In this document: one piece after another, positions 17,328 through 27,592 of the stretch | Layout: the number at the start of each line of letters is the position of its first letter | Position numbering within the stretch: position 1 is the first letter of the stretch | Assembly (NCBI GenBank): GCA_019359035.1 | Contig: JAHHIC010000094.1 | Location: forward strand, 1 to 64,000 | DNA from: Scytonematopsis contorta HA4267-MV1 | GTDB lineage: Bacteria > Cyanobacteriota > Cyanobacteriia > Cyanobacteriales > Nostocaceae | Direction: 5' to 3' | Length of the DNA: 64,000 nucleotides | Translations under genes and position numbers: made by a program | Notes under the pieces: generated by a model | Told to the model about the DNA's origin: nothing | The model's database searches: none | What the model saw: only the letters and a program-made list of their open reading frames with translations

Positions 17328-17537
17328 TTATCTAGTTCTACTAGGAGAACTTTCTAGGCTTTGCGGAGCTTGATTTATCTGTTTCCAAATTGTTTGGTGA
17401 TTAATTCCGTTGCTAACTTGTATAATTATTACAACTGCAACAACTAGTAATGCTGTGGCAGCGGTAAATTTTATTACTTTAACCAAGATATTGAATATTA
17501 TCCAACCTATAAAGGCGGCAAATAAAAGAGTCGTCAT
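17328..17537 (-). CDS. Small membrane protein, hypothetical
   Basis: The 69-residue product has two closely spaced hydrophobic helices (LLFAAFIGWIIFNILVKVI and ATALLVVAVVIIIQV) and a short polar C-terminal tail. I recognise no family. Its end nearly touches the thioesterase gene. The ATG at 17537 has AGGAA upstream, which supports expression. Confidence 0.5.
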   Translation of the reverse strand: MTTLLFAAFIGWIIFNILVKVIKFTAATALLVVAVVIIIQVSNGINHQTIWKQINQAPQSLESSPSRTR

Positions 17538-17824
17538 AACTAAAAATTCCTTTAGGATTTACCTTAGCTGAATAAAATGTATGACCTGTAAGGGGTCAGT
17601 ATTTTTAAGATAACAATTGACTTTGGTAGTAATTACTGAAAAAATTTACAGAAGTTAATGTATCAAATAAATCTAAAATCTCAGCAGTAATTATTAGGGG
17701 ATTAACATACCGGAAGTTAACACAATAATTCTTAGATTGGAGAAACTTTTCTTATGCAATTACCAAAGAATTTATTATAGATTTATTTATAAAAATATAT
17801 AAAACTTATACAACCGCAAGCATA

Positions 17825-17990
17825 AAGAACCCCACCCCCAACCCCCTCCCCGCTTGCGGGCTACGGTGTACACACAAGTCTTGAAATAGTCCTAAAGTTC
17901 CACGAAATACCCCTGAACTTTAGTTCAGGGATTTATGGACTTATGTGTACACCGTAGGCAAGCAGGGAGGGGGTTGGGGGTGGGGCTTTT
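17825..17990. repeat. Large nested inverted repeat built on a REP-like pair
   Basis: Outer arms are the ACCCCACCCCCAACCCCCT element (17825-17864) and its inverse (17950-17990). Inside them ACGGTGTACAC pairs with GTGTACACCGT, then CCTGAACTTTAGTTCAGG forms a third, central hairpin (about 17910-17930). The whole could fold into one long stem. It lies between the small membrane gene promoter and the dxr stop codon. Confidence 0.85.
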
Positions 17991-18003
17991 GTGGGGTTTT
18001 CGA

Positions 18004-19197
18004 TTAGACCGAAACCACCGTTGCTCCCTGTTGCAACTTCTTGCTTACCGACAACACTTCTTGTCTAGCCCACTTGTCCGCAGCCAAAATATCATCCAAA
18101 GATGGATTTGAGCGGTTATCCTTTTGATGGCGATCGCAAATCTGTTCGATGCAGCGGGGGATGTCGAGGAAGCGAATTTGTTCATCTAAAAATAAAGCAA
18201 CAGCTTGTTCGTTAGCAGCATTCAACACAGCAGGCATAGAACCACCAGCTCTACCAGCAGCATAAGCTAATTTCATACAAGGATATTTTTGATGGTCAGG
18301 TTCTTTAAAAGTGAGAGAACCAGCCTTGACTAAATCCAGACGCTCCCAAGCGGAATAAACACGTTCAGGCCAAGATAAGGCATAAAGCAAAGGTAAACGC
18401 ATATCAGGCCAACCGAGTTGAGCCAAAACAGAAGTATCTTGCAGTTCAATCAAGGAGTGAATGATGCTTTGGGGATGAATAACTATCTCAATATCGTCAT
18501 AATCTAAACCAAACAAAAAGTGAGCTTCAATCACTTCCAAACCCTTATTCATCAAAGTGGCAGAGTCTACAGTAATTTTACGTCCCATCGACCAATTGGG
18601 ATGCTTGAGGGCGTCGGCAACGGTGACCTCTGTAAGCTTTTCTACAGGCCAATCACGGAATGAACCACCAGAAGCAGTCAAAATAATTTTCCTTAAACCA
18701 CCTTTGGGAACACCTTGCAAACATTGGAATATCGCGGAATGCTCAGAATCGGCTGGTAAAACTTTGACACCGTGTTTTTCCAGCAAAGGTAACACCACGG
18801 GTCCCCCAGCAATCAAAGTTTCTTTATTAGCTAAAGCAATATCTTTACCAGCTTCGATAGCAGCAATGGTTGGTAATAAGCCAGCACAACCAACAATACC
18901 CGTAACGACGGTTTGAGAATCACCATAACGAGCAACCTCAATTACCCCAGCCTCCCCAGCGAGTAAAACTGGTTGAGGGTCAACATCGGCAATCAATTCG
19001 CGTAATAAAGGTAATTTCTCTTCAGCACAAATCGCCACAATACTGGGGTGAAACTGTCGGATTTGTGCTGCTAACATTTCTACATTATTACCAGCAGCTA
19101 ACCCCACAAGCCGGAACTGTTCTGGGTATTGAGCTACGATATCTAAAGTCTGAGTACCAATAGAGCCAGTTGAACCAATAAGAGTTATAGCTTTCAC
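18004..19197 (-). CDS. dxr: 1-deoxy-D-xylulose 5-phosphate reductoisomerase
   Basis: This 397-residue enzyme makes 2-C-methyl-D-erythritol 4-phosphate from DXP with NADPH, the second step of the MEP isoprenoid pathway feeding carotenoids, phytol and quinone tails. The NADPH-binding motif is [12 protein letters not shown] at residues 7-18. The catalytic and metal segments are [22 protein letters not shown] and [13 protein letters not shown], and the C-terminal four-helix region follows. Length is normal. The gene stands alone with repeats on both sides. Confidence 0.97.
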   Translation of the reverse strand: MKAITLIGSTGSIGTQTLDIVAQYPEQFRLVGLAAGNNVEMLAAQIRQFHPSIVAICAEEKLPLLRELIADVDPQPVLLAGEAGVIEVARYGDSQTVVTGIVGCAGLLPTIAAIEAGKDIALANKETLIAGGPVVLPLLEKHGVKVLPADSEHSAIFQCLQGVPKGGLRKIILTASGGSFRDWPVEKLTEVTVADALKHPNWSMGRKITVDSATLMNKGLEVIEAHFLFGLDYDDIEIVIHPQSIIHSLIELQDTSVLAQLGWPDMRLPLLYALSWPERVYSAWERLDLVKAGSLTFKEPDHQKYPCMKLAYAAGRAGGSMPAVLNAANEQAVALFLDEQIRFLDIPRCIEQICDRHQKDNRSNPSLDDILAADKWARQEVLSVSKKLQQGATVVSV

Positions 19198-19769
19198 AAT
19201 TTTTTAATTAAATACTACTCCACTTAATTTGACATTCAGCGGACTTTAAGTCTAGGGAGTGGGGAATTGGGGAATGGGGAATGGGGAATTGGGAATGGGG
19301 AATTGGGAATGGGGAATTGGGAATGGGGAATTGGGAATGGGGAATTGGGAATGGGGAATTGGGAATTGGGAATTGGGAATGGGGAATGGGGAATTGGGAA
19401 TTGGGAATGGGGAATGGGGAATTGGGAATGGGGAATGGGGAATTGGGAATTGGGAATTGGGAATGGGGAATTGGTAGAGACGCGATTAATCGCGTCTCTA
19501 CGGGGTGGGGTGGGGTGGGGTTAGGTTTATTCTATCTACCAAAGTAATTTTAAATACTTGTGAATACATATAAATACATAAGTGAGCGAAAAAAACTTAT
19601 TGGTAACTACCGAATACAGACTAGTCACAATTAAGCAGTTATGTTTATCATCAAGGTTTTATAATTTGGTGGAAGAGGAGTTGAGCGTGCTGAATATTAC
19701 AAAAAAATCGTTGTGTTAAGACCATAGGTAAGGAGACTTAAAAAAAAGGAGATAAAAAAACTCAAGCTC
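19198..19769. repeat. Heptamer repeat array plus palindrome upstream of the glycan operon
   Basis: From about 19255 to 19473 the plus strand is a near-continuous array of GGGGAAT and GGGAATT heptamers. It ends in a 28-bp palindrome at 19474-19501, then GGGGT pentamers. Open frames through the array (rich in G, E, W, N) are repeat artefacts. The remaining 250 bp should hold the promoter of the gene at 19770. Confidence 0.85.
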
Positions 19770-21056
19770 ATGGCTCAAGTACAGATACTTATAAAAAGAA
19801 TTGTATGGACAAGCGACTTGCTTTTCCCAGCATCAATGTGGTTTGGCAGTCGAATTATAATACTGATTGCTATGTTAATAGTGGCTCCGGAACTTTCTGC
19901 ACCACCAGACGGTATTGCACCAAAGTTTGGTTTAGGGGTATTTGATGCTTGGGACAGCCGTTGGTACTACGAAATCGTTAACTTAGGGTATAAATTCGTT
20001 GATGATGGCAGTCAACAAAACCTGGCATTTTTTCCCATGTTTCCCATGTGCATCCGACTACTAATGTATTTAGGCTTACCGTACCAAGTAGCGGGCACAT
20101 TAATAAACAACCTGGCTTTTCTAGGAGCTCTTTATTTTTTATACCTATGGACTAAAGGACAATACGGAAGCGATACAGCAAGGTGGGTAACAGCAGTGCT
20201 AGCTTGGTGTCCGCTATCGCTGTTCGGAACGGTTATTTATACGGAAGGACTATATTTATTCTTCAGTATTGGCACATTGCGAGCCTTCGACCAAAAAAAA
20301 TATGGTTGGACTGCTTTTTGGGGAGCAATGGCAACAGCAACACGTCCCACAGGCTTAGCTTTAATACCAGCATTATTAATAGCAGCTTGGAAAGAGCGTA
20401 AACCAGCGATTGCCTATATCGCGGCTTTAGCTACGGGAACAGGAGTAGCACTATTTAGTATCTACTGTGCGGTTAACTTCGGTAACCCCCTAGCATTTAT
20501 TAGCGCACAAAGAGGATGGCGTCCCTCTTTGGGATTTGATGGACAAGGGTGGTGGGATATGCTCGCACAAGTTGTGGTTGGTACTACAAATTGGCAGCAG
20601 GGTTATATCACGAACCCATTGCATCCATTATTATTTTCTATCGTTTTAATAAGCGCTTATAGCTTATGGCTTCTGGGTAAAAATTGGAGTGGGAGCAAGA
20701 TTATTTACCTTTTTTATGCTTTTGTCACAACTTTGTTAATTGTGGCAACAGATAATATCATCACTAACTTGCTAAACGTATTAATGTTCCTAGGTGGTGC
20801 ATATATACTATGGAGTTTGCGTAAACAATTGACTCCAGTAACTGTTATCTATGGGTTTTGTGGGTTCGGATTATTGCTGGCCTCTGGGGGTACAATTTCT
20901 TTAAGTCGTTTGGCTTACGGTATAGTACCTTTAATTTTGTCGGTAGGTGTATTGCTTTCTCGTAACCCACGTCAAGGTTATTGTATTTTAGGTATTTTTG
21001 TTGTTTTACTAGCGAGATTATCTATAAAATTTGCTCAACAGCTTTGGATAGGCTGA
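19770..21056 (+). CDS. PIG-V-like integral membrane mannosyltransferase (GT-C)
   Basis: The 428-residue protein has about ten membrane segments and resembles PIG-V/GPI mannosyltransferase II-type GT-C enzymes. The first external loop has FDAWDSRWYYEIVNLGY, with the acidic motif typical of the active site, then FFPMFPMCIRLLMY and YTEGLYLFFSIGTLRAF. GT-C enzymes take sugars from polyprenyl-phosphate donors on the outer face of the plasma membrane. Acceptor and sugar are unknown. It is the first of six genes in the same direction, with gaps of about 5-45 bp, probably one operon. Confidence 0.75.
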   Translation: MAQVQILIKRIVWTSDLLFPASMWFGSRIIILIAMLIVAPELSAPPDGIAPKFGLGVFDAWDSRWYYEIVNLGYKFVDDGSQQNLAFFPMFPMCIRLLMYLGLPYQVAGTLINNLAFLGALYFLYLWTKGQYGSDTARWVTAVLAWCPLSLFGTVIYTEGLYLFFSIGTLRAFDQKKYGWTAFWGAMATATRPTGLALIPALLIAAWKERKPAIAYIAALATGTGVALFSIYCAVNFGNPLAFISAQRGWRPSLGFDGQGWWDMLAQVVVGTTNWQQGYITNPLHPLLFSIVLISAYSLWLLGKNWSGSKIIYLFYAFVTTLLIVATDNIITNLLNVLMFLGGAYILWSLRKQLTPVTVIYGFCGFGLLLASGGTISLSRLAYGIVPLILSVGVLLSRNPRQGYCILGIFVVLLARLSIKFAQQLWIG

Positions 21057-21092
21057 TTAAGCAATTCGCAATTCGCAATTCGCAGTTAGACA

Positions 21093-22466
21093 ATGACTAC
21101 AGTAATTTGGATGACGATTATTAGTTTTTTTATACTATTTTCGTCGAGCATTGTACGACACGAGTTATTTAATTCCAACGCTTGGGACTTGGGAATTTTT
21201 GACCAAGGGGTTTATTTAATTAGCCAAGGATTACCACCTATATCATCTTTCTTGGGGTTTCATATTCTTGCTGACCACGCAGCTTGGATATTATACCCGA
21301 TTTCTTTGCTGTACAAAATTTATCCCAGTGTTTACTGGTTATTTTTTGTACAGTCTGTAGCATTATCCTTAGGAGCTTTACCCACTTGGTATTTATCGCG
21401 TCAAGCTGGACTAAAAGAAAATCTGGCAACAACGATTGCAGCAGTTTACCTACTTTACCCATTAGTTTACAATGCCAACCTCTTTGATTTTCACCCAGAG
21501 GTAATAGCAGTACCCGCACTTTTAACAGCAGTTTTAACAGCACGTTTAGGTAAAACTGGATGGTTTTGTTTATGTATCTTATTGGTTTTTGGATGTAAAG
21601 CTGTTTTATCTTTAACAGTTGCTGCAATGGGTGTGTGGTTAATATTTTTTGATAAAAAACGTCTATGTGGTGTTATTGCTTTAATTAGTGGTATTACTTG
21701 GTTTATAATCGCGAACCAAGGTATTATTCCTTTTTTTGCGAATGAATCTGCTCAATTGGAGCGTCACCTTTATCGGTATAGTTATCTAGGAAATTCTTTC
21801 TCACAGGCTCTACAAAATTTATGGCAACAACCAGAACTTATTTTAGGAAAGATTTTTTCGACAACCAATTTAGAATATTTACTATTGTTGCTAAGTCCTG
21901 TAATTTGGGGAATTTCACTTAAAGGAATGTTACCTTTAGTCGGTGCGATTCCCTGCATATTACTAAATATTTTAGCAGACCACCAATCACAAAAGCATTT
22001 AATGTTCCATTATTCTCTAGCAGCTTTACCATTTCTTATGGTAGCTGTTATTTCTAGTTTAGCTACAGGTAGAGCATGGATAAAAAATCAAAAAATAATT
22101 ATTATCTGGTCATTAGTTGGATTTTTGGCTTTAGCTAAATATGGTTTTTTTGGTTCGGTATATCTCAAAAGTTTAGATACTTGGAAAGCTTCAAGAGAGG
22201 CAATATCTTTAGTTAAACCGGAAAAAAGCGTTTTCGCGACATTCCACATAATTCCCCATTTAACTCATAGAAAAATAATAAACTTTCCTGATGCAAGTCA
22301 ACCACCGCAGGATTTAAATAAATTCGACTATATATTACTGAACCCCCATCATCCAAAAGAAGATAAAGAGTTAATCTTCAATTTGATAAACACCTTAAAA
22401 AAGAATCCAAAATGTAATTTAATATACGAACATAATGATGTATATTTATTTGAGAAAAGTAGTTGA
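21093..22466 (+). CDS. DUF2079 membrane protein, GT-C-like, copy 1
   Basis: This 457-residue polytopic membrane protein belongs to the DUF2079 group. After the first helix it has AWDLGIFDQGVYLISQG, then GFHILADHAAW and NLFDFHPEVIAVP, the characteristic first-loop and later-loop motifs. DUF2079 proteins are thought to share the GT-C fold, with the loop aspartate as candidate base. The C-terminus is a soluble domain ending in HNDVYLFEK. It is followed after 20 bp by a close paralogue. It is part of the 19770-26686 block. Confidence 0.75.
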   Translation: MTTVIWMTIISFFILFSSSIVRHELFNSNAWDLGIFDQGVYLISQGLPPISSFLGFHILADHAAWILYPISLLYKIYPSVYWLFFVQSVALSLGALPTWYLSRQAGLKENLATTIAAVYLLYPLVYNANLFDFHPEVIAVPALLTAVLTARLGKTGWFCLCILLVFGCKAVLSLTVAAMGVWLIFFDKKRLCGVIALISGITWFIIANQGIIPFFANESAQLERHLYRYSYLGNSFSQALQNLWQQPELILGKIFSTTNLEYLLLLLSPVIWGISLKGMLPLVGAIPCILLNILADHQSQKHLMFHYSLAALPFLMVAVISSLATGRAWIKNQKIIIIWSLVGFLALAKYGFFGSVYLKSLDTWKASREAISLVKPEKSVFATFHIIPHLTHRKIINFPDASQPPQDLNKFDYILLNPHHPKEDKELIFNLINTLKKNPKCNLIYEHNDVYLFEKSS

Positions 22467-22486
22467 TAAGAATCAGACACTAAAAT

Positions 22487-23872
22487 ATGCAGAAACTAAT
22501 CAAATTAAATACTGTCGGTTGGATAACTGTTGTCAGCGCGGTAATTTTATTATTAGCCAGCATTTTAAAGCACGAGCTATTTCAATCAACTGCTTTTGAC
22601 TTAGGGATTTTTGACCAAGCAATTTATTTAATTAGTCAAGGAAAACCACCTATTTCTACTTACATGGGTTTTCATATTCTTGGAGACCATGCAGCTTTAA
22701 TTCACTATTTGTTAGCTGCACTTTACAAAATTTATCCGACTGTTTACTGGCTATTCGTGGTACAGTCAGTATCTCTAGCATTGGGAACTATACCAACATG
22801 GTACTTAGCACTGCAAGCAGGATTAAAGGAAAGCCAAGCTCTAGCAATGGCAATAGTTTATCTATTATATCCTGTAGTGTTTAACGTTAATTTATTTGAT
22901 TTTCACCCAGAAGTTATAGCACTACCTCTATTTTTAGCTGCGGTTTTATTTGCACGTCAAGGTAAAATTGTTTGGTTTGGTATAAGCATTATATTTATTT
23001 TAGCGTGCAAAGCAGTCTTATCCTTAACAGTGGTAGCAATGGGTTTTTGGTTGCTGGTTTTTGATAAGCGACGTGTATGCGGTCTAATAGCTATTCTTGC
23101 TGGTATTGCTTGGTTCCTAATTTCGACTCAAATTATTATTCCTACTTTTAGCGGGAAGGAAGCAGCAGCAGTAGGACGTTATAGCTATCTAGGAAATTCA
23201 GTTTTTGAGATAGCAACAAATTTGATTTTGAAACCAGGAATTATTTTTGGAACTATTTTTTCTTTAGATAATTTAGGATATATAATTTTGTTGATAATCC
23301 CTATTATTTGGGGACTTTCTTATGCAAGTATTAAACCTTTGCTAGGTGCTGTTCCTTGTATAGCATTAAACCTATTAACTGATTATCAAACCCAAAAAGA
23401 TTTAGTACATCAATATTCTCTTCCAGCATTACCATTTTTAATAATAGCCGTAATTTCGACTCTTGCTGCTGGTAAAGGGTGGCTGCAAACTAAACGTGCA
23501 ATAATTATATGGTCTATCGTGTCTTTTTTGTGTTTAGCTAAATATACTTATTTTGGTGGAAGATATTTAAAGACTATAGACACTTGGGGAGCAACTAGAG
23601 AAGCGATTTCTTTGGTCAAAACGAAAGGAAGTGTTTATACAACAGCAGAAATTAGCCCTCATTTGAGTCATCGAGAATTAATAAATTTTACTTCAAATAA
23701 TGTACCATCAAATCTAGCTCAGTTTAATTATATATTATTAAATACTCGTCATCCTGGTTGGGGTAGTAGTCAAGAATTTGCCATCGGTTTAGTAAATAAA
23801 CTTAAGAGTGAACAAAAATTTAATTTACAATATCAACGTGATGATGTGTATTTATTTGTTAAAAAAAATTAG
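22487..23872 (+). CDS. DUF2079 membrane protein, GT-C-like, copy 2
   Basis: This 461-residue protein is a tandem paralogue of its upstream neighbour, with well over half of the positions identical in the first 200 residues. Shared segments include FDLGIFDQAIYLISQGKPP, GFHILGDHAA, NLFDFHPEVIALP and CKAVLSLTVVAMG. About ten membrane helices precede a soluble C-terminal domain ending DDVYLFVKKN. The conservation of all loop motifs in both copies suggests both are active, perhaps adding successive sugars. Function is inferred only from fold group and context. Confidence 0.75.
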   Translation: MQKLIKLNTVGWITVVSAVILLLASILKHELFQSTAFDLGIFDQAIYLISQGKPPISTYMGFHILGDHAALIHYLLAALYKIYPTVYWLFVVQSVSLALGTIPTWYLALQAGLKESQALAMAIVYLLYPVVFNVNLFDFHPEVIALPLFLAAVLFARQGKIVWFGISIIFILACKAVLSLTVVAMGFWLLVFDKRRVCGLIAILAGIAWFLISTQIIIPTFSGKEAAAVGRYSYLGNSVFEIATNLILKPGIIFGTIFSLDNLGYIILLIIPIIWGLSYASIKPLLGAVPCIALNLLTDYQTQKDLVHQYSLPALPFLIIAVISTLAAGKGWLQTKRAIIIWSIVSFLCLAKYTYFGGRYLKTIDTWGATREAISLVKTKGSVYTTAEISPHLSHRELINFTSNNVPSNLAQFNYILLNTRHPGWGSSQEFAIGLVNKLKSEQKFNLQYQRDDVYLFVKKN

Positions 23873-23905
23873 GATTTTTGTCAACATGCAACAAGGTAAA
23901 AAGGT

Positions 23906-25270
23906 ATGACTACTAAAAAAAATGTCATTATCTTTATTTTACCTCTAATAGTATGTTGTGCATTTATACTATGCGCTGCACTGGGTATGTTGATTTCTCC
24001 TGAGTCTTTTCATAAGTTTTTTTCAGCAACAAGATTATATCGAGAAATTCCTCCAGTTGGTCCTGATAAAAGTTACTATTGGGATGTAGAAGCGTATGCA
24101 AGAATGGTTGTTAATCCCAGTTGCACAGCTTTTTATCCTCTTTGGCCTTTTCTTGTACGTGAATTATTTTCTCCTAAAACTGTAGAACAAGCTGCGTACT
24201 ATTTTTCTGCAATATCTAGCATATTGTTTATTATTTGTAATTTTGCATTATTCTGGGTATTTAAAATATGTTTAAAGAATTCATATTTAGTATTTTTATT
24301 AGTACTAGCATTTACTCTGAACCCTATGGCTATTTTCAGAGTTAATGGCTATACAGAAAGTATATTCACTGCATTCAGCATATTATTTATTTGGATTTGT
24401 TTACCACAACAAAGAATTAAAAATAATTTACAGATTGTTTTACTTTTTTTAATTACTTTTTTAATGGCTACGACTCGTCCCATATTATTACAAATATTTT
24501 TTGCAACTACCGCGACTTTAGGGACGATGGTAATTTGGGAAATGTTAAGCTCAAAAGTATATTCCTGGGAAAATTTATTAAGATATTCAAGAAAGTACAA
24601 TCACGAAATTAAAATTTCCATAACTATGTGGGTATCAACAATATTGGGATACTCAATTTATGGTATGTTTTGCTTACAAACTAGAGGAGATTTTTTTGCT
24701 CCCTTCCAAGACCAGAAACACTGGGGTAAAAAATTGGGATTACATTTGGACTTATTATTTTTACCCAAATCGCTACTATTTGACCTATTGGGACTTTATC
24801 TTCCGTTAACTGTTTTACTGATAGCTATCATTTTTGTTTATTCTCAAGTAACACAGAGGGAAATATCTATCTTCAAACCAAAATCTATTTGGTGGAATAT
24901 ATTATTTCTGTATCCTCCTTTATTAATAGTAGTATACATTTACTTTCAAATTAAGAAAAAATCTTTGTTTAAAGTCAATGACTTAATTATCTGCAAAACT
25001 ACTAACTTGTTAGCTGGAAATTACATTTTTTGGTTTTCTTTATACTTTACATTCATCCACTCAGTCATTATATTCTTTACACAAGACCGTTTATACAGTT
25101 TGGCTAGATATGTGTTTGCTGTTCCGTTCTTTTTTCTTGCGGTAGGTTATTTATACCGATGTATCCCTGGAAAAGCAAAATACCACACTTTATTATGGCT
25201 GACTGCGGTTTCGGCTATCGCTTTGGTGGAACAATGGGTTCGCTTTGGCCAAGATAAGTGGCTTGGGTAG
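23906..25270 (+). CDS. Second PIG-V-like membrane glycosyltransferase
   Basis: The 454-residue polytopic protein has a first loop with YWDVEAYARMVVNPSCTAFY, then PLWPFLVRELF and RVNGYTESIFTAFSILFIW. These correspond to the D-x-x-x-Y, F-x-P-x-x-P and Y-T-E-S/G motifs of the PIG-V-like gene at 19770. It is AT-rich and diverged. A GT-C mannosyltransferase-like role using a lipid-linked donor is inferred. The next gene starts 6 bp after its stop codon, which supports operon membership. Confidence 0.65.
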   Translation: MTTKKNVIIFILPLIVCCAFILCAALGMLISPESFHKFFSATRLYREIPPVGPDKSYYWDVEAYARMVVNPSCTAFYPLWPFLVRELFSPKTVEQAAYYFSAISSILFIICNFALFWVFKICLKNSYLVFLLVLAFTLNPMAIFRVNGYTESIFTAFSILFIWICLPQQRIKNNLQIVLLFLITFLMATTRPILLQIFFATTATLGTMVIWEMLSSKVYSWENLLRYSRKYNHEIKISITMWVSTILGYSIYGMFCLQTRGDFFAPFQDQKHWGKKLGLHLDLLFLPKSLLFDLLGLYLPLTVLLIAIIFVYSQVTQREISIFKPKSIWWNILFLYPPLLIVVYIYFQIKKKSLFKVNDLIICKTTNLLAGNYIFWFSLYFTFIHSVIIFFTQDRLYSLARYVFAVPFFFLAVGYLYRCIPGKAKYHTLLWLTAVSAIALVEQWVRFGQDKWLG

Positions 25271-25276
25271 ATAAAA

Positions 25277-26272
25277 TTGACAGAATATTTTTACAAATAT
25301 ACAAACAATCCCGTGGTTAAGAAATCATATTCAATTATCATCCCCATCTACAACGAAGAAGAGAACATCACGGAAATGTACCGTCGTTTAAATCTGGTGA
25401 TGGAAGCATTAGATGGTGAGAGTGAATTAATTTTAATCGATGATGGTAGTCGCGACAATTCTTTAAGTATGATGCGAGAATTACATCATCAAGATAGTCG
25501 TGTATGTTATTTAAGTTTTGCTAGGAATTTCGGTCATCAAATTGCTGTGACTGCAGGTCTCAATTTTGCACAAGGTGAAGCAGTCATCATTATGGATGCT
25601 GACTTACAAGACCCCCCAGAGCTAATTTTTCAGATGGTAGAAAAATGGCAAGAAGGTTATCATGTTGTCTATGCAGCTCGTTTATCGCGTAAAAAAGAAG
25701 GATGGCTGAAACGCTTTACTGCTTATGCATTCTATCGGATTTTACGACGCTTGGCAGATGTAAATATTCCCCCTGATACTGGGGATTTCTGTTTGATGGA
25801 CAAGCAGGTCGTTGATGTCATAAACTCTATGCCTGAACGCAACCGATACATTCGTGGTTTACGAGCTTGGGTTGGTTTTCGTCAAACTGCTGTATATTTT
25901 GAACGCGACCCCCGCTTTGCTGGAGAGGTAAAGTATACCTTTGCTAAATCTTTGGCTCTGGCAATTAATGGTATTATATCTCTGTCAAAAGTTCCTTTAA
26001 GAGTTGCTACTTATTTTGGGCTTTTGTCAGCTGCTGCTGCCTTATTAATGATGGTACTAGTTTTGTATTGGCGTTTATTTGACCCTACTGCACCATTAAT
26101 TGGTTTTACTTTAATTACTATCGCTATGTTTTTTTTAGGTGCTGTGCAATTAATTTGTATTGGAATTTTGGGTGAATATATTGGTCGTATTTATGAGGAA
26201 GTTAAAGGTCGTCCGATTTATACTCTTAAGGAGACTGCTGGCTTTAATTTAATTTCATCATCAAAAAAATAG
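25277..26272 (+). CDS. Polyprenyl-phosphate glycosyltransferase (GtrB/DPM1-like, GT2)
   Basis: The 331-residue protein has an N-terminal GT-A domain of family 2 ([13 protein letters not shown], then [10 protein letters not shown] and the metal-binding [11 protein letters not shown]). Two C-terminal membrane helices follow ([20 protein letters not shown] and [20 protein letters not shown]), ending in the usual [12 protein letters not shown]. This is the GtrB/DPM1/ArnC layout: transfer of a sugar from a nucleotide donor to undecaprenyl phosphate on the cytoplasmic face. Sugar specificity is not readable. The start is TTG at 25277; GTG at 25313 is an alternative. It supplies the donor for the GT-C genes upstream. 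Confidence 0.88.
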   Translation: MTEYFYKYTNNPVVKKSYSIIIPIYNEEENITEMYRRLNLVMEALDGESELILIDDGSRDNSLSMMRELHHQDSRVCYLSFARNFGHQIAVTAGLNFAQGEAVIIMDADLQDPPELIFQMVEKWQEGYHVVYAARLSRKKEGWLKRFTAYAFYRILRRLADVNIPPDTGDFCLMDKQVVDVINSMPERNRYIRGLRAWVGFRQTAVYFERDPRFAGEVKYTFAKSLALAINGIISLSKVPLRVATYFGLLSAAAALLMMVLVLYWRLFDPTAPLIGFTLITIAMFFLGAVQLICIGILGEYIGRIYEEVKGRPIYTLKETAGFNLISSSKK

Positions 26273-26317
26273 AAAGAATGAATTTCTCACGCAAAGTCGC
26301 AGAGTCGCAAAGAAGAA

Positions 26318-26686
26318 ATGACACCAAAAGAGTTTTTATTATTGCTTATGTCTGTCCTCGCAAGTGTCGGTGGACAAGTTTTTTTAAAGTTAGGTGCTGC
26401 TAAATTAGGTCGGGTTAATATTACTAATGCGACATCACATATATTAAGTATTTTGACTACCCCGGAACTTGTCCTTGGTTTGGGCTGTTATGCTGTTGGT
26501 GCGGTCTTATACATCCTTCTACTAACCAGGGTCAACCTTAGTGTCGCTGGGCCCTCTGCTTCTCTTGTTTATATCTTTTCTGTACTACTTGGGCATTTTC
26601 TTTTTCGAGAGTCTATTCCTGTAGTACGTTTGCTCGGTTTAGGTTTTATTATTGCCGGGGTGATTTTAGTCGTCTGGCAAAAGTGA
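26318..26686 (+). CDS. EamA/SMR-type small transporter, probable lipid-sugar flippase
   Basis: The 122-residue protein has four membrane helices and the SMR/EamA pattern (LASVGGQVFLKLGAAKLG near the start, LYILLLTRVNLSVAGPSAS in the middle, GLGFIIAGVILVVW at the end). Size and layout match ArnE/ArnF-like half-transporters that flip undecaprenyl-phosphate-linked aminoarabinose. Directly after a GtrB-like gene, a role in flipping its lipid-linked sugar is the best inference. A small-molecule exporter is the alternative. Confidence 0.7.
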   Translation: MTPKEFLLLLMSVLASVGGQVFLKLGAAKLGRVNITNATSHILSILTTPELVLGLGCYAVGAVLYILLLTRVNLSVAGPSASLVYIFSVLLGHFLFRESIPVVRLLGLGFIIAGVILVVWQK

Positions 26687-27592
26687 AGTATTCCCGACTC
26701 CCAACTCCCGACTTTCGACTCCCCATTCCTCCAATTTTGACCGGATAAGGAATATTTGTTTATGAAAAAGTATTCTGTTATAGTTCTTATCCTGGACAGT
26801 TTTACTTATAAATATATGCTTAAGTTTTGATACTGTTTACAGGTGACTAAAAACACTAGTACTTAGACATGATTTCAGTGCTGTTTGTATCTTAAAATAC
26901 AACTCCTGCGGAGGAAAAATGCTTAAATAATTCTACATCAAACCTTGTTTGGTTGAAAGAATTTGGATTTATGTACAACTTTATAGTTAAAGTCTGGATG
27001 CACTTAAAGTTTTTTTGAGTTAGTCCTGTGCCACAAGAATCTTTGTGAGAAACAAGTACTTAACAATAGATATTAGTAATTGACGCTTACGTAGAAATGA
27101 GTAATAACTGGAATATAAATACTAAGTGAATCCTTGAATGCCCACTTTCCAGTTATGAGAGGAAAAATGAATGTACTTCTAGGGTCATCAAACCGTTTGG
27201 TTGGGAGAAACTTATTGAATTGACTGAGCGTCAAGCGATTCAATACTCGGTTGAAGTTTTAACTTTTTCTTAAAACTAAGCAATAACCGCAAATTGTAAT
27301 ATAGTAGTTGTAAACTATGAAACTAAAACTTCATATTTAACAATACAAAATATAGGAAAAGTAAATGAACTATTTTATTGAGGAATTTTTACAAACATAA
27401 GTAAATCTATCTACTCTTTCCTACTTAACTTCTAACTGTATAATCTTTTTCCTGATTAGTTAATAGTTTTAAGTAGTTTTGAGATTTTAAGAATATTCTT
27501 GGATGACTCGGTATTTAAAATCGAGATGTTTTGTGCTATAACGTAGCGTCAGATACATGGCTGACCGTCTTACCCCTTGAAGGAGCTATGAA
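26687..27592. other. Intergenic region, no gene seen
   Basis: About 900 bp of AT-rich DNA between the flippase-like gene and the deacetylase gene. Only very short open frames occur, none with coding character. There is no palindrome or heptamer array. Confidence 0.6.

Noticed and set aside
19259-19547. Several overlapping frames rich in Gly, Glu, Trp and Asn
   Set aside because: They are translations of the GGGGAAT heptamer array in all three frames.
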